From contig NC_084793.1 of the NCBI RefSeq assembly GCF_963169125.1, positions 230,828,360 through 230,892,359 on the forward strand: DNA of 64,000 nucleotides, given 5' to 3'. The position numbers and the translations under genes are program-made. A model generated the notes under the pieces. The model did not search any database. It worked only from the letters and a program-made list of their open reading frames with translations, and was not told where the DNA came from. The stretch's first letter is position 1. Every line of letters begins with the position of its first letter. Shown in pieces: positions 1 to 11,699 of the stretch. This stretch comes from Humulus lupulus (taxonomy: Eukaryota > Streptophyta > Magnoliopsida > Rosales > Cannabaceae).

Positions 1-73
1 TTAATATTTTCAAATATAAAATATATTACAATAAATTCATGAAAATATTAATTAAAACTTTAAAACTAATAAA

Positions 74-647
74 ATGATATTTTTGAGCACTAATCAGTCA
101 TATAGGACTAGACATGATAAACTGGTTAACAAAAAAAATGGACTGTTGAGAGAACAAATATTTGGAACTCATCCTGCTTGTGAGTCTTATCTAGAAGGGA
201 AAATGACCAAACGTCATTTCTCAGCGAAAGGCAATAGAGTTAAAGAGTCTTTAGAGCTTGTACACAGTGATGTTTGTGGTCCAATCAACGTACAAGCTAG
301 AGGTGGATATGAGAACTTTGTCACATTTATCGACGATTACTCTAGATATGGTCATACTTACCTAATGCTTAGGAAGTCTGAAACCTTTGGTAAGTTTCAA
401 TACTTCAAAGTTGAGGCTGAGAAGAAATTAGGTAAGACTCTTAAAATACTTCGATCAGATCGAGGTAGTGAATATTTGGATTTGGAATTCAAAGATTTCA
501 TGTCGGAGCATGGTATTTTATCCCAACTCACAGCACCTAGAACGCCACAACAAAATTGTGTTTCAGAAAGAAGAAATAAGACTTTGTTGGACATGGTTAG
601 GTCTATGTTAAGATACTCTTCACTTCCTATCTCATTCTGGGGACATA
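74..647 (+). pseudogene. Ty1/copia integrase core fragment
   Basis: This is part of a copia Pol integrase, the enzyme that inserts retrotransposon cDNA into the genome. The translation shows LVHSDVCGPI, FIDDYSRYGHTYLM and LRSDRGSEYLDLEF. The catalytic residues D66, D129 and E165 are all present, with 35 residues between the second D and the E. The usual glycine of the QQNGVSE motif is cysteine here. The frame runs to FWGH, where the LTR of another copia element begins at 648. The protease and N-terminal zinc region lie before or outside the window, and RT is absent. The ATG at 74 is simply the first methionine in an open frame, so the true element start is unknown. The remainder should lie beyond the inserted element. 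The family call is firm; activity is excluded by truncation. Confidence 0.93.
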
Positions 648-851
648 TGTAGGAAAGAACAATCAAAGTGCACAGAGAAATAGGCGTGGTAGGCCTAGTT
701 TATAAACACAAAAATTTTCCATCTCTAATATAAACAGTTTATATGTTCAAGAAAATATCCAGACAGAAACATTGATATGCAATATCATTGATCATGCAAC
801 ATATATATATATAAATACACATACTTATATATATCATATACATATGTATAC

Positions 852-2034
852 TGTTATACCCAAAAATTGGAGAATGCATCCTAGGAGGCTAAGGAGAATG
901 CATTCTAGGAGAGATAAGGGGAGTGGTCCTAGGAGACCCCAAGGGAGTGATCCTAGGAGAACCCAAGGATGAGGTCCGAGGAGAACTCAAGAAAGTGGTC
1001 TTAGGAGACCCCAAGGGGGATGTGGTCCTAAGAGACCCCAAGGGTGTGTAGGAGGCAAGCCTCCCAAGGTTTCCTAAGTGTTGGCTCGAACGTGTCCAAG
1101 GTAAGTAGCTAAGGAGGAGGAGTCTCATGCAAGAGAATGGAGACTTAGATTTTGATAAGGAGAGTCTATACAATGTTCGATCGGACATGTTTGGGAGATG
1201 CTAAAGGAGGTTGCCTCAATGCTGTCCAAGGTGAGGTGCCAAGGAGGTTGCCTCAATGTTGTCCAAGGTGAGGTGCCAAGGAGGTTGCCTCGGACCACCT
1301 TGGTCCGAGGAGAAGCCAAGGAGATTGGTTCAAGGAGGAACATGGCATGCTAGAGGAGAGTGCCATGTTAGAGGAGAGAAGTGCATGTTCTACCACCATG
1401 CACGTTCAACCCACGAAAACATGTCCTACCACCATGCATGTCCTACCACCATGCACGTCCGACCAACACTTGCATGAGTGGTCAGTAGGAGGTGGATCAA
1501 CTAGCTAGAGGAGACTAAGTCAAGATTCCCAGAGACAGCTTCAACAACATACGCGGGAATCTCTCATTCTTCCCACAAATGGGGGGTTTGTTACATTTCG
1601 AATTTTGAATGTTTAAATGTAATAAATATAATAAAATATCCCTATCATAAGGGGATATCAGTTGAGGATCCCAGGCCTATAAATAGAGAGCTTATGGGAT
1701 GAGAGAGGGCTTCTTCTTTCTAGAGAGAGAAAATTGGGACTGTGTATTCTAGAGAGAGAAAGTTGGGTCTGAGTATTCTAGAGAGAGAATTCTTGTATTT
1801 TTACCATCTGTACTGAAGAAACTTAGTTGGCTCAGTCCATCTGATCTTGAGTACAGATCTATAAATCATAACTCTAAGTGGATTAGGCTATTACCGACAA
1901 TCGGGGCTGAACCACTATAAAAATCTCCTGTGTTATTTACTTTTCTTGTTTAAACCGTCTGTGTTGTTTTTATTTCTCTTGAAGGCTTGTCGTATTTGAC
2001 GTTCTCACGTCGTTGGCTAAAAACGCAGTCAACA
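852..2034 (+). mobile_element. Solo LTR, gypsy-type, TSD tatac
   Basis: The 1183-bp LTR begins TGTTATACCC and ends GCAGTCAACA. It is flanked by tatac at 847-851 and 2035-2039. The empty site is visible in the sister LTR near 39147, where the flanks are joined. The GTCAACA end resembles that of the Tat-lineage LTRs elsewhere in the window. Internal short tandem repeats occur at about 880-1050 (roughly 28-bp units around 'ggagaccccaagg') and 1205-1295 (37-bp units). No internal retrotransposon domain remains, so this is the product of LTR-LTR recombination. Confidence 0.9.
1678..1685 (+). promoter_or_regulatory. TATA box of the solo LTR
   Basis: The sequence CCTATAAATAGAGAG lies about 350 bp before the LTR end. 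It is followed by a GA-rich leader with repeated 'tctagagagagaaa'. This is the expected U3/R arrangement of a plant LTR promoter. Confidence 0.6.
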
Positions 2035-3438
2035 TATACAAATATTCAATAATAGAAATATTTACCTGTTGAAGTATATCAAGTGTCCTTGAGTCTTTTC
2101 GTATATATATATCGATCTTCCTATCCAATGCTTTGAGTACTCAAACCACAATCTTCTAGAGTGTTCTCTACACCTCAAGATGTGTGTGGGCTCATAGAGA
2201 ACATGAGTTTGTAATTTAGAAATCACAAGTATATCTCAACACATGAGAACATGGATTATGGCTTGAGAAGGGTTAGAATAAAAGAAGAAGATGATTACAA
2301 TTTATTGTCTGACAACTTCTAATATTTTTTCTAAATTACCACTGACTTAGTTTTCTTCTTGTTATTTCATAATATATATAGATAGAGATTATATATTACT
2401 TTATTATTCCTAATTATAATGGCAATATCATAATGATGATAGGAATTGATTTAGGTAAATATCTAACTTACCAAAATTGAAAATATATATTTTCAAATTA
2501 TTAATTAATTATATAAATAAAATAAAAACAACACATATACATTATCTTCACTGTCTTACACGCATGGCACAGTCCCTGGACTGTGTCATGCGTGTAGTAG
2601 TATTCCCTTTTCAGGGATATTGCATTTTTTTTATTTATTTAAAATCAATCATTCCCACAAAATATGTATTATCTTTTTAAGGAAAAAGATCACAACCATA
2701 TTTTGAAATTTAAATTTTAAATTCAAAATTCAAATTGATGATCATCATTATCATCATCTTTTAAAATTCAATAAACCAAAAACTATTTTGACTTACCAAT
2801 TTTATTTTCTCCCACTCAAATAAAAAAAAATAATTAATTAATTTATATATATTTGGAAATTATATATTTAAATTAATAAACATATTTTCAAAAATATAAT
2901 AATTAATTCCTAATTAATTATTCAACCTCAATTATCATATAATGGTATATTTGACTCGAACAATAAAATTATTCTCAAATTTCCAAATTACAGATTTACC
3001 CTTGTATCAACTCTTACCTTGATATGGTGTTGATAGAGCGACCCTAAGGACCTGTGGACCTATAATATCAAGCTCCAATAAATATTAGATTATTAATCAA
3101 AGCTCTTTGATTAAATAATCATATTTATTAATCTCATGATTACTCAACTATAAATATGAGATAGAACTCTTGATAATTGTAAGCATATATTTACATAGTA
3201 TTTTATTAAAGAATAAAGTGTTCATTGATATAATCATTACATACAATGTTAATCCTCTATTAATGGTTCATAATTAAAAGGGAATAAAATTATTGTTTTA
3301 CCCTTTTTACTATATCTTGTTCCTAGTGTACCATTGACTTTACTAGTGAAGGTTGTGTCACAACAAGTTTGCGACGTGAACGCTCATAACCTTTTTAGTT
3401 CTGAAAGTCAACCCAGTAGGGAACCATTATTCAATCTA

Positions 3439-4593
3439 GGGTTTATACATTTTTGGACCTTGTGCTTTTTCTGATTACCTGTTTGGACCCTATGTTTTAA
3501 GAAATTCATTTTTGGACCCTATATTTTGTAAAATGGTTCAAATAGACCCATAAACTAAATTTTTTTTTTTGACCAAGAAGAATAAAAGAACTTCATTGAA
3601 CAAATGAACAATACAAATTAGATTCAAGGACTCAAACACAAGCAGGAGCACCTGCCAACCACTAAATAGACCAATAACAGCTAATTACACTGAAGATGCC
3701 GAATATACATTTGGTCTTTAATAGAAATCTAACTATTGGACACTATGTATAGCCTATATTTAGTTGTGTATTTAACTTCCTGAACTAGATTCAAAACAGT
3801 TGAGGAATAACCATCATGAAAGCACCTATTCCTGTTTCTCCAGATACTGTAAATGACAGCAGCAAAAACCATGTTAACAATAACAGCTTTTACTCCACTT
3901 CGGGCTCTAGCCAGCCACACCATCCAGCTGTAAAAATCAAGAGGCCAAGCAACGAACCCCAACCAATCAAAGATGCTTTTAGCCAACAGATTAGAGAGAC
4001 TACAATCAAAAAACAGATGAGAATGATTCTCATTACATCTCTCACAAACCGGACATAACACTGAAGGCATATGAACATGCAGCCTCTGAGATTGTCCCTT
4101 GTTAAAAGCTGAGAGTTAACCACCTGCCAAAGCATAAATCTATGTTTAGGGAGTATTGGTTTACTCCAAATAGTCCTATAATAATCAACCCTTTGCTGTA
4201 TTAAAAGACTGTTATACAATCGAGAAGACTGAAACTTCCCTTGCACACCAGCAGTGAGTATTGCAGCAGGTCTAAAATGATCCTTGAGACGACAAAGCTT
4301 CCTCCAATACCAGATAAAATCTGCTTTCAATTCATAATTCCATAAACTAAATTTTGATGAATAAAAAATTGAATATAACAATACAGTTTTTAAGCAGAAT
4401 GATTTTATTTTTGTTATTAATTTTTAGTTTGGTGAATTATTTGTGATTTCAGTTGAGAAAACTTTCACCAAAATCGAGTTTAGAGTTCTATTTGAACCAT
4501 TTTACAAAACATAGGGTCCAAAAAATAAATGTTCAAAACACAGGGTCCAAATAGGTAATGAGACAAAACACAGTGTCCAAAAGGTATAAACCG
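3439..4593. mobile_element. Non-autonomous Mutator-like element (MITE) with 9-bp TSD
   Basis: The ends are long inverted repeats of roughly 110 bp: GGGTTTATACATTTTTGGAC on the left and, reverse complemented, CGGTTTATACCTTTTGGACA on the right. Both arms repeat blocks such as TTTGGACCCTATGTTTTG. The element is flanked by the 9-bp duplication ttcaatcta (3430-3438 and 4594-4602). The sister copia LTR near 40520 shows the site without insertion. Nine-base TSDs and long TIRs are the hallmark of Mutator-like elements. Without the inserted LINE it would be only about 0.36 kb, and it encodes no transposase. Confidence 0.87.
3564..4339 (-). pseudogene. 5'-truncated LINE with zf-RVT region
   Basis: This is the 3' end of a non-LTR retrotransposon inserted inside the Mutator-like element. 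A poly(A) tail reads as a T run near 3560-3570. The same sequence, ccataaactaaattt, occurs at both borders (from 3548 and from 4340), which is a target-site duplication. The translation includes WSKPILPKHRFMLW and then CPVCERCNENHSHLFFDC, the zinc-binding region found downstream of plant LINE reverse transcriptases. These two parts lie in different frames, with a shift near 4065. The polymerase domain itself is missing because of 5' truncation during insertion. Confidence 0.88.
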
Positions 4594-5257
4594 TTCAATC
4601 TATAAGAAGGTATAGATTCCATATCTGTTAAACTATGTCCTCAACCATATATATAACTGAGTCCCCAAAATAATTGTTCTTAGCCTGATCATTCTGACAA
4701 ACCTCAATGCATGATTCAAAGGATCAAATGATATATATATAGGAGTTCATAGTAACCTCAGGATTAAGATCATCGTGTATATGATCATCATTTGATGTGT
4801 TTGATTAATACTATGAAATGATGTTTAAACAAGTATTAACAAATCACATCTTGTCTAGTTCTATATATCACCATATATAAAGTACTTTCACTAAAGTGTC
4901 CTACTACACTAGTGACCCAGATCTAGGTCACTTGTATTCATAATACTAGCGAACCGTACTAGCAATAATTAATCTTAAGATTCCATAACTTTATTTTACT
5001 ATGAACAATTTCAAGTTTATTATCTCAATCTCGATCCTCTCATACAAATATGAGATTAAGACCACATAGATAATGTGGATGCTCAAAAGTCCATGCTTGT
5101 AAAAGGTCCAAAGCACACGGTAAGGTCCCATAAATGCCTAAATACATGCTTGAGCCGCAAGGCCCTCGTGCCACCATCGTCTCACAACTGCCTACTCTCG
5201 GCGTCCCAGCGAGGCCACGTCTCACGAGACCCTTGCCTCATGCCACCTCTCGGCACA

Positions 5258-5975
5258 CCCAGCGAGGCCACAACTCGCATAAGAGCATCTTGCGAGACCC
5301 TTGTCTCGCCTTGCCTCACACTAGATGTGTCGTGCGCCTCGCGAGACCATTGTCTCGCTTCGCCTCACACCAGCTGCGTCATGCGACTCACACCTCCTCT
5401 CGGTGCACCCAACGAGGCCACGTGTCGCGCAAGAGTGTCTCGCGAGACCCTTGTCTCACCTCACCTCACACTAGCTGTCTCATGCGCCTCGCGCCTCCTC
5501 TCGGCACACCCAGCGAGGCCATGCCTCGCGCAAGAGCATCTCGCGAGACTCTTGTCTCGCCTCGCCTCGGACCAGCTGCGTCATGTGCCTTGCGCCTCCT
5601 CTCGGCGCACCCAGCGAGGCCACGCCTCGCACAAGAGCATCTTGTGAGACCCTTGTCTCGCCTTGCCTCACACCGGCTGTGTCGTGCGCCTCGCGAGACC
5701 ATTATCTCACCCCACCTCGCACCAGCTGCGTCATGTGCCTCGCGCCTCCTCTCGGTGCACCCAGCGAGGCCACGCCTCGCGGAAGAGCATCTCGCGTGAC
5801 CCTTGTCTCGCCTCGCCTTGCATCAGCTATGTTATGCGCCTCGCGCCTCCTCTCGGCGCACCCAGCGAGGCCACGCCTCATGCAAGAGTGTCTCACGAGA
5901 CCTTTGTCTCGCCTCGCCTCGGACCAGCTGTGTCATGCGCCTCGCGCCTCCTCACGGCGCACCCAGCGAGGCCAC
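5258..5975 (+). repeat. Higher-order tandem array inside the 5' LTR
   Basis: The anchor cccagcgaggcca recurs at about 5258, 5408, 5509, 5610, 5760, 5861 and 5962. The spacings are 150, 101, 101, 150, 101 and 101. The basic unit is therefore 101 bp, with a variant carrying 49 extra bases, and a 352-bp block is present twice. Units contain the palindrome CTCGCGAG. Confidence 0.88.
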
Positions 5976-6626
5976 ACCTAACGCAAGAGAATCTCATGAG
6001 GCCATTGTCTTGCCTTGCCTCATCCCGCGCATGCAGCTGCATCCCTAAGGTCCTCGCGAGAGACGCCCTCACATTGCCCCGCGCACCAGCCGCGCCTAAG
6101 GGCCTCGCGAGAGATGCCCTCACCTCGCCTCATCACATCCGCACCTTTAGGGGTCACATACGTAATGGGCCTCGTTGGAGGGGCCTTATCTCTCCCCTTA
6201 AGATAAGCTCCACCAACGAGGCACCACTCTTATTGTGGGTCTAACAAGAGGTACAGATCAAGGACCTCTCTAACACACACAATTAAGGACGAATTGGGGA
6301 GGCCTCCTACCAATTCACACAAAGTCAGAAGATGTACAGAGCACCCTTACAAACTAAGAGGAATTAGAGTACGGACACAAGGCCCACGCTAGATAAGTAG
6401 TGGTTGTATAAGTGAGGTATCTATTGTGGTCCACACCAGCAAATCTCTGACACTCGTACTAGGCGAGTAATGGAGGCACAATCGGGTACTAAAGTGGAGG
6501 TGCTCCCATGGACTCTGACCATGTATTGGATCCGACACCACTACACCTGATACCACTCCCCTGATAGTGTATTTATGTACAATCTGGTCCCTTGGACCGC
6601 AATGTATCTGGGGCCATTATAGCCCA

Positions 6627-6637
6627 CTATAAAGGGA
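6627..6637 (+). promoter_or_regulatory. TATA-like element of the 5' LTR
   Basis: ACTATAAAGGG lies about 200 bp before the LTR end. The 3' LTR carries the related ACTATAATGG near 20247. Confidence 0.5.
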
Positions 6638-6832
6638 ACCCCACTTCAACATTGAAGGGGGTTCGAAAAAACAATATAGCTTGAGACAACAAAGGAATAC
6701 AAGTTCTTTTCCCCATTTTTCTTCTGCATATATTTTCTAAGTTTCTTATTACATTGTTGAAGTTTTTCATTGATAGGCTATAGACTTTGATTTTTCTACC
6801 TTAAATTCGCTGACAAGTTCTCATCGTCAACA

Positions 6833-6852
6833 GTTTGGCGCCGTCTGTGGGA
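6833..6852 (+). promoter_or_regulatory. Primer binding site
   Basis: GTTTGGCGCCGTCTGTGGG directly follows the LTR end. The core TGGCGCCGT matches the complement of a tRNA 3' end (CCA-terminated, Asp-like in its first nine bases). The exact primer tRNA is uncertain. The same site occurs in reverse complement at 31466-31483 in the second Tat-type element. Confidence 0.75.
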
Positions 6853-6887
6853 AGACTAAGTGCCAAGCCGCTGTTCTTCCATTGATT

Positions 6888-8165
6888 ATGGCAGGAAAGA
6901 ATGCTAAGACGTTCTAAACGACTGAGAGAGCCATGGGAGGTGGAGGTCCACCTTGATGGAGACCAGCTGAAGGCCTCCATGAAGAATCCCCCTCCACCCA
7001 GATATGTGGAGGCCCCAAAGGAGCCCGAGGTCCACGAAGATGAGAAGGAGGCCTCATCCCTGACCGTCCTGCCTAATGGTCCAAAGTCAGCAACTTCCCC
7101 TGCAAGGGATGTCGGCGATTTCCCGCTCCTGAGGCCGCCGTAGGTGCCGAACTCCGGCCGGCAAGATCCGGGCCCATCGACGCACAGACCTGACAAGCAT
7201 CGCCGGGTCCATTCCATGAGCTCGGGTTCTAAATCTCGATTTTACGAAGAGGATATACACAAACTGCACTGCAAGAACCAAAGGCTAGAAACCACCTTGG
7301 AGAACATGAAAGAGGTGTTATATGGCCTATTACAAGGAAAATCGAGCATACCTCTGCCTAGGCGAAAAGAGAATGGACAAGAGGGGGTAGAAACCACAGT
7401 GCCAGTGGACGAGGGGAGAACTCGACTCTCCACCAGTAATACCCCCAAGATGAAGCAGCACGAACGTCCCGGATCGCCTGAGCAGCCCCAGAGGAAAAAG
7501 CAGAGGAACAATGTTGATCCACGTAGCGAAGTCGAGGTCATGTCGAAGAAAATGCCCCCAGACTTGCAAGAGGAGCTCAATAAGAAAAGGGAGGATAAAA
7601 GGACTACCCCTCTCATGGCACCCCGTGAGGACAAAGGAAAAGGAAAGGTCAACCTGTCCACATTGAGAGACTCCTTGACCAAGAGGAGACAAGACCTAGA
7701 CATAAAAATGAGGAGCCTGCGAAGCAAGATCGTCACCGCGTTTGGAGGACAAGCCATTGAGGATGAGTTTAACCATGAATCGCCCTTCATTAAGGAAATC
7801 CAAGCCATCCAACTCCCAACCAAATTCAAGGAGCCTCATATGACCCCATAAGAAGGAAACACAGATCCCAAGTACCATCTGGACGCATTTAACGATCTGA
7901 TGAAGTAAGGGGGGATTAGTAGCGGAGCCAGGTGCCATTGCTTTGCTGTCACCTTGAAAGAACCTGCGTACAAATGGTTCAAAAGACTTCGGCCAGGGTC
8001 CATCAGGTCTTGGCAACAATTTTCTGATGAATTTCTCCAGCAACATCACGCCGTACGTGATTACACAATGCCAGGCACTAGTCTCGCTAACGTGAAACAA
8101 GGAGAAAATGAGAGTCTGAAGAGCAACATCCATAGGTTCAATATGGAGGCAACCAAGGTAGGGAG
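6888..8165 (+). pseudogene. Tat gag, N-terminal part, interrupted
   Basis: This is the capsid-type Gag polyprotein. The first ATG (6888) stops after nine codons. The main frame (phase of 6901) then runs with stops at 7141, 7849 and 7906. A charged, low-complexity N-terminal part precedes the capsid-like region containing CHCFAVTLKEPAYKWFKRL and GSIRSWQQFSDEFLQQ, typical of the Retrotrans_gag family. The frame is cut at 8165 by a solo LTR and resumes at 10414. Stops and insertion make it non-functional. Confidence 0.88.
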
Positions 8166-10413
8166 TGTTGGAAATGTGCCCTGAAAGCATATGTAGTAGA
8201 CATTGTTTTTATGAAATAAATAAATAAATTGAATTTGTTATGCATATATTTTATGGACTATATTATTCTATGATAATATTATGTAAATATCAGGAAAATT
8301 CCTAAGTTCATGTATGTAATCTCAAACACGTATTAGTACGAGAGGATTGTGTTTGAGATAAATGAACTTGAATAGTTCGCAGTAAAATAAAGTTATGGAA
8401 TCTTTAGATTAATTACTGCAAGTACGGTCCACTAGTATTATGAATACATGTGATCTAGATCCGGATCACTAGTGTGGTAGGACACTTTAGTGGAGGTGCT
8501 TTATATATTGAGAATATATAGAACTGGACCAGATATGTTTATTAATACTTAGTTAAATACCGTTTCGAAGTATTAATTAAATATATCTACTGATGATCAT
8601 ATACAAATAGATCTTAATCCTGAGGTTACTATGAACTCCTGTTTATGTTATATGAGTTCTTTGATTCACTTGTTAGGGTCTGTCAGAATGATCAGGCTAA
8701 AAACTTTTGTTTTGGGAACTCATTAATATAGATGGCTGGGGACATAGTATACAGATATGGAATCTATACCTTCTCGCAAGAGATTGAATGATGGTTCTCT
8801 TAAGGGTTGACTTTTGGGACTGAAAGGTTATTGAGCTCAAATTCATAATTTAGTTATGAATTAACCTTCACTAGTAGAGTCAATGGTACTTAAGGAAACA
8901 AGACATAATTAAAAGGGTAAAACGGTAATTTTATTTCCGATTAATTATGAACCATTATTAGAGGGTCAAGTTGTATGCAATGATTATATCAATGGACGCT
9001 TTATGATTATAAAGTACTCAGTAAATGAAATGTCTATAATTACAAGAGTGCAGTCTCATATTTATAGTGGAATAATCATGAGATTAATAAATTAAGATTA
9101 TTTAATTAAAGAGTTTAATTAATAATCTCAAATTTATTGGAGCTTGGAATTATAGGTCCATAGGTCCCCATAGCGGCTCTATCAACACTGTTCAAGGTAA
9201 GAGTTGATATGAAGGGAAAATAGTTTAAAGACATATTTAGGAAGAAATTTGTTCTTCAGGCCAAATATGCAATTATATGATAATAGTGATTAATTAATTA
9301 ATTACAAATTAGTTGTAGTTAACAAAATTAATTAATATTTAATTATTATATATAATTTTCGAAATTATATTAAATAATTAAATTAAATTTCGAAATTTAA
9401 TTAAATAATTAATTAATTGTAATTTTCGAAATTATGATTAATTAAATATTTATTTTCAAAAATTTTGGGTTTAATTAAATTTGTAGAATTAATTAAATAT
9501 CTTTATTTGAGTGGGAGAAAATAATCTGATAAGTTCAAATTGGATTTGAATTTAAAAGATTGATATTTATTCAAATAATTAATTATATTTGATAATTAAT
9601 TAAAAAGATAGTTAATTTGAATTCAAATTTGAATTAGCTATCAGGTTGTTAGATCTTATCTGACATAGAAATTTGAATAAATAATTAAATAAAATTTGAA
9701 AAACTAATATCCCTAGAAATTAGGAAGCTATAGTTCACACACAGTCCATAGACTGTGTGTGGCGTGTAGAGCAGTATTTTTTCAGGGATGGGATTTTCAA
9801 TTTTATTTGTTTAATTAATTAATTAATGGATAATTCAAAAAATTGGTTTTTTCGTATTTTTCCATTAATGGAATAATTAATTAATTAAAATTAAATTGTA
9901 AAATGGTTACAGTTTTATTTTTTAAAATTTTGAATTTTTTCTGATAAGTATGACTGATCAGAAAATTATTCAGATAAGACAACTAAGAACATTCGCTCTG
10001 TGAAAAAATAGAACGATAGTTTTCTCTCTCCCTGAAAATAAAGAACCAATTCTCAGGCCTATTCTCTTGATCTCATGAGTTGAGTACATCAAGAAGAATC
10101 ACAAATAAACTATCCTTCATTCTCTAAGTGCCCACACATTTCTTGAGGTGTAGAGAACGCTTTGGAAGATCTTGGTGTGAGTACGTGGGAGCGGCTTGGA
10201 TAGGAAGATCGTTCTATATACGAAAAGATAGCAAGGACACTTGATAGGCTTCAAGAGGTATGATTTCTATTAGTATCTTGTTTATGATTAATGTATGTAT
10301 ATTAATGGATCCGCATATTTAAAGGTAGTTTAAATATGTTACAAAAATTTTTGTTGTACACTGGACCAACCACACCACCTTTCCGCTGCGTATTAGGAAA
10401 CTCGTTCCTAACA
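8166..10413 (+). mobile_element. Solo LTR of the copia family, TSD gggag
   Basis: The 2248-bp LTR begins TGTTGGAAATGTGCCC and ends CTCGTTCCTAACA. It is flanked by gggag at 8161-8165 and 10414-10418. It is the reverse complement of the LTR family at 648-5073 and 38944-40977 and shows that family's full length. No internal domain remains. It splits gag of the Tat element, so it is younger than that element. No genes are seen inside its AT-rich sequence. Confidence 0.95.
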
Positions 10414-11100
10414 GGGAGCTTGACCCGTAGAGAGCTAAAAATGGCCATCACGGCCAGAGTACACCTGGGAAGCAAGTTATGGGATAATATGCTCAAGAGA
10501 TAGGTCACAGATTTAGACGATTTCTACGAGCAAGCACAGAAATATATTCGCGTAGAGGATGGTCACGAAAGCCTTAAGGACAGAAAAGACCACTCCCCAC
10601 CAAAACCCTCAATCCAGGAGAGCCAAAGCAGTGCAAAGAAGAAGAGGGTCTATGAAAGAACAAGGGAGGATCGGCCTCGGAAGCCCCAGCGCACGGATGA
10701 GCATAGGCAAGGCCCCTACACCTTTTACATTGACCTCACCCACTCGAGGGAACCTATTTTCATCACGAATGAAAACCAGGTCCCTTTCAGAAGGCCCTCG
10801 CCGATGAAAAAGGACCGGTCAAAAAGAGACCTCGGTAAATATTGCTAGGATCATAAAAATATCGGTCGCACCATTGCAGAATGCAACCATTTGAAGATAG
10901 AGATCGAAGAGCTTATACGTAGGGGACATTTGGGCAGATACGTCCGCAAAGAGAACCAAAGACCGAAAGAAGGGGTATCCTCGCCATGGGCACGAGAGGT
11001 GGCCCCGGAGGTACAAGGAGAAATCAGGACCATTTTTCGGAGGGCCAGGATTCGGAGGCGAATCAAGGAAGGGGCAAGACAAATATGCTAGGGAGGCCAG
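10414..11100 (+). pseudogene. Tat gag, C-terminal part
   Basis: Gag continues directly after the solo LTR with LDDFYEQAQKYIRVEDG and ends in a basic region. A variant zinc-knuckle-like stretch (HKNIGRTIAECNHLK) precedes IEELIRRGHLGRYV, which is the layout seen in Tat-type Gag. Stops occur at 10501 (TAG), near 10847 and near 11089. Homologous sequence lies in reverse complement at 27960-28240 in the second Tat-type element. Confidence 0.8.
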
Positions 11101-11128
11101 ACGAAGTCCACCACCATGCGTCTTAAGT

Positions 11129-11660
11129 TTGGAGCAACACCCCCCGAAGAGTTTCAAGGGTGAGAATGACTCGATAACCTTAACCAAAGAAGACACACGG
11201 GGTGTACATTTCCCTCATAATGACCCTTTGGTGCTGACTGTCCAGCTTGCGAACATGAGGGTACATCGGGTCCTGGTGGATAATGAAAGCTCTGTAGACA
11301 TCTTGTATCGCCCTGCTTTGGAGAAGATGGGATTGAACATTTGACACCTGAATCCCTGCAATACTTCCCTTTATGGATTAAAAGGGATTCGATTCAACCC
11401 GTAGGTGCAATTGAGTTAGCCCTCACCATGGAAGAACAACCCAGGCAAACCACCATAATGGAAAACTGTTTCATGGTGGATTGCGCCTCAGCCTTCAATG
11501 CGGTATTAGGGAGACCCTCCCTAAGAGAATTGAAGGTGATAACTTTTGTGTACCACTTAGCTTTGAAATTCCCAACTCTCGGGGGAATAGCAAGCGTGAA
11601 AGGAGAGCAGAAGGAATCAAGGGAATATTATAACACATCCCTCCACGCGGTCACAAAGCC
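11129..11660 (+). pseudogene. Aspartic protease region of Tat pol
   Basis: This is the retroviral-type aspartic protease that processes Gag-Pol. The catalytic loop reads VLVDNESSVDILY at about 11272-11310. The expected glycine after D-N is glutamate, so the active-site loop is broken. The C-terminal flap side follows after a stop at 11342 (TGA) and includes AFNAVLGRPSLRELK, the conserved second protease motif in this lineage. An inactive remnant. Confidence 0.8.
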
Positions 11661-11699
11661 ATCGGTGCCTATGGCAATGGTCGTGCATGAAGGCGTGAA

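Larger units (their letters stand above)
648..5073 (-). repeat. 3' LTR of the copia element, first part
   Basis: This non-coding LTR aligns by eye over most of its length with 38944-40977. It also aligns in reverse complement with the solo LTR at 8166-10413. It is interrupted by a solo LTR (852-2034) and a Mutator-like element (3439-4593), and is cut at 5073 by a gypsy insertion. The LTR resumes at 20459. With the nested DNA removed it is about 2.1 to 2.2 kb. The stretches 2040-3430 and 4603-5073 contain only this AT-rich LTR sequence, and I see no gene in them. Confidence 0.85.
5074..6832 (+). repeat. 5' LTR of the Tat element
   Basis: The 1759-bp LTR starts TGTGGATGCTC and ends TCATCGTCAACA, immediately before the PBS. 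It is unusually GC- and CpG-rich at 5160-6130 because of a tandem array, and AT-rich elsewhere. A TATA-like ACTATAAAGGG lies at about 6627-6637. The 3' LTR is 391 bp shorter, mainly through fewer array units. The long open frames across the array in several phases come from the repeat composition and are not genes. Confidence 0.93.

Noticed and set aside
5075..6244. Several long overlapping plus-strand open frames rich in Arg, Ser, Pro, plus minus-strand ones
   Set aside because: They lie entirely in the GC-rich tandem array of the LTR, are open in many phases at once, and repeat with the array unit. No family resemblance.
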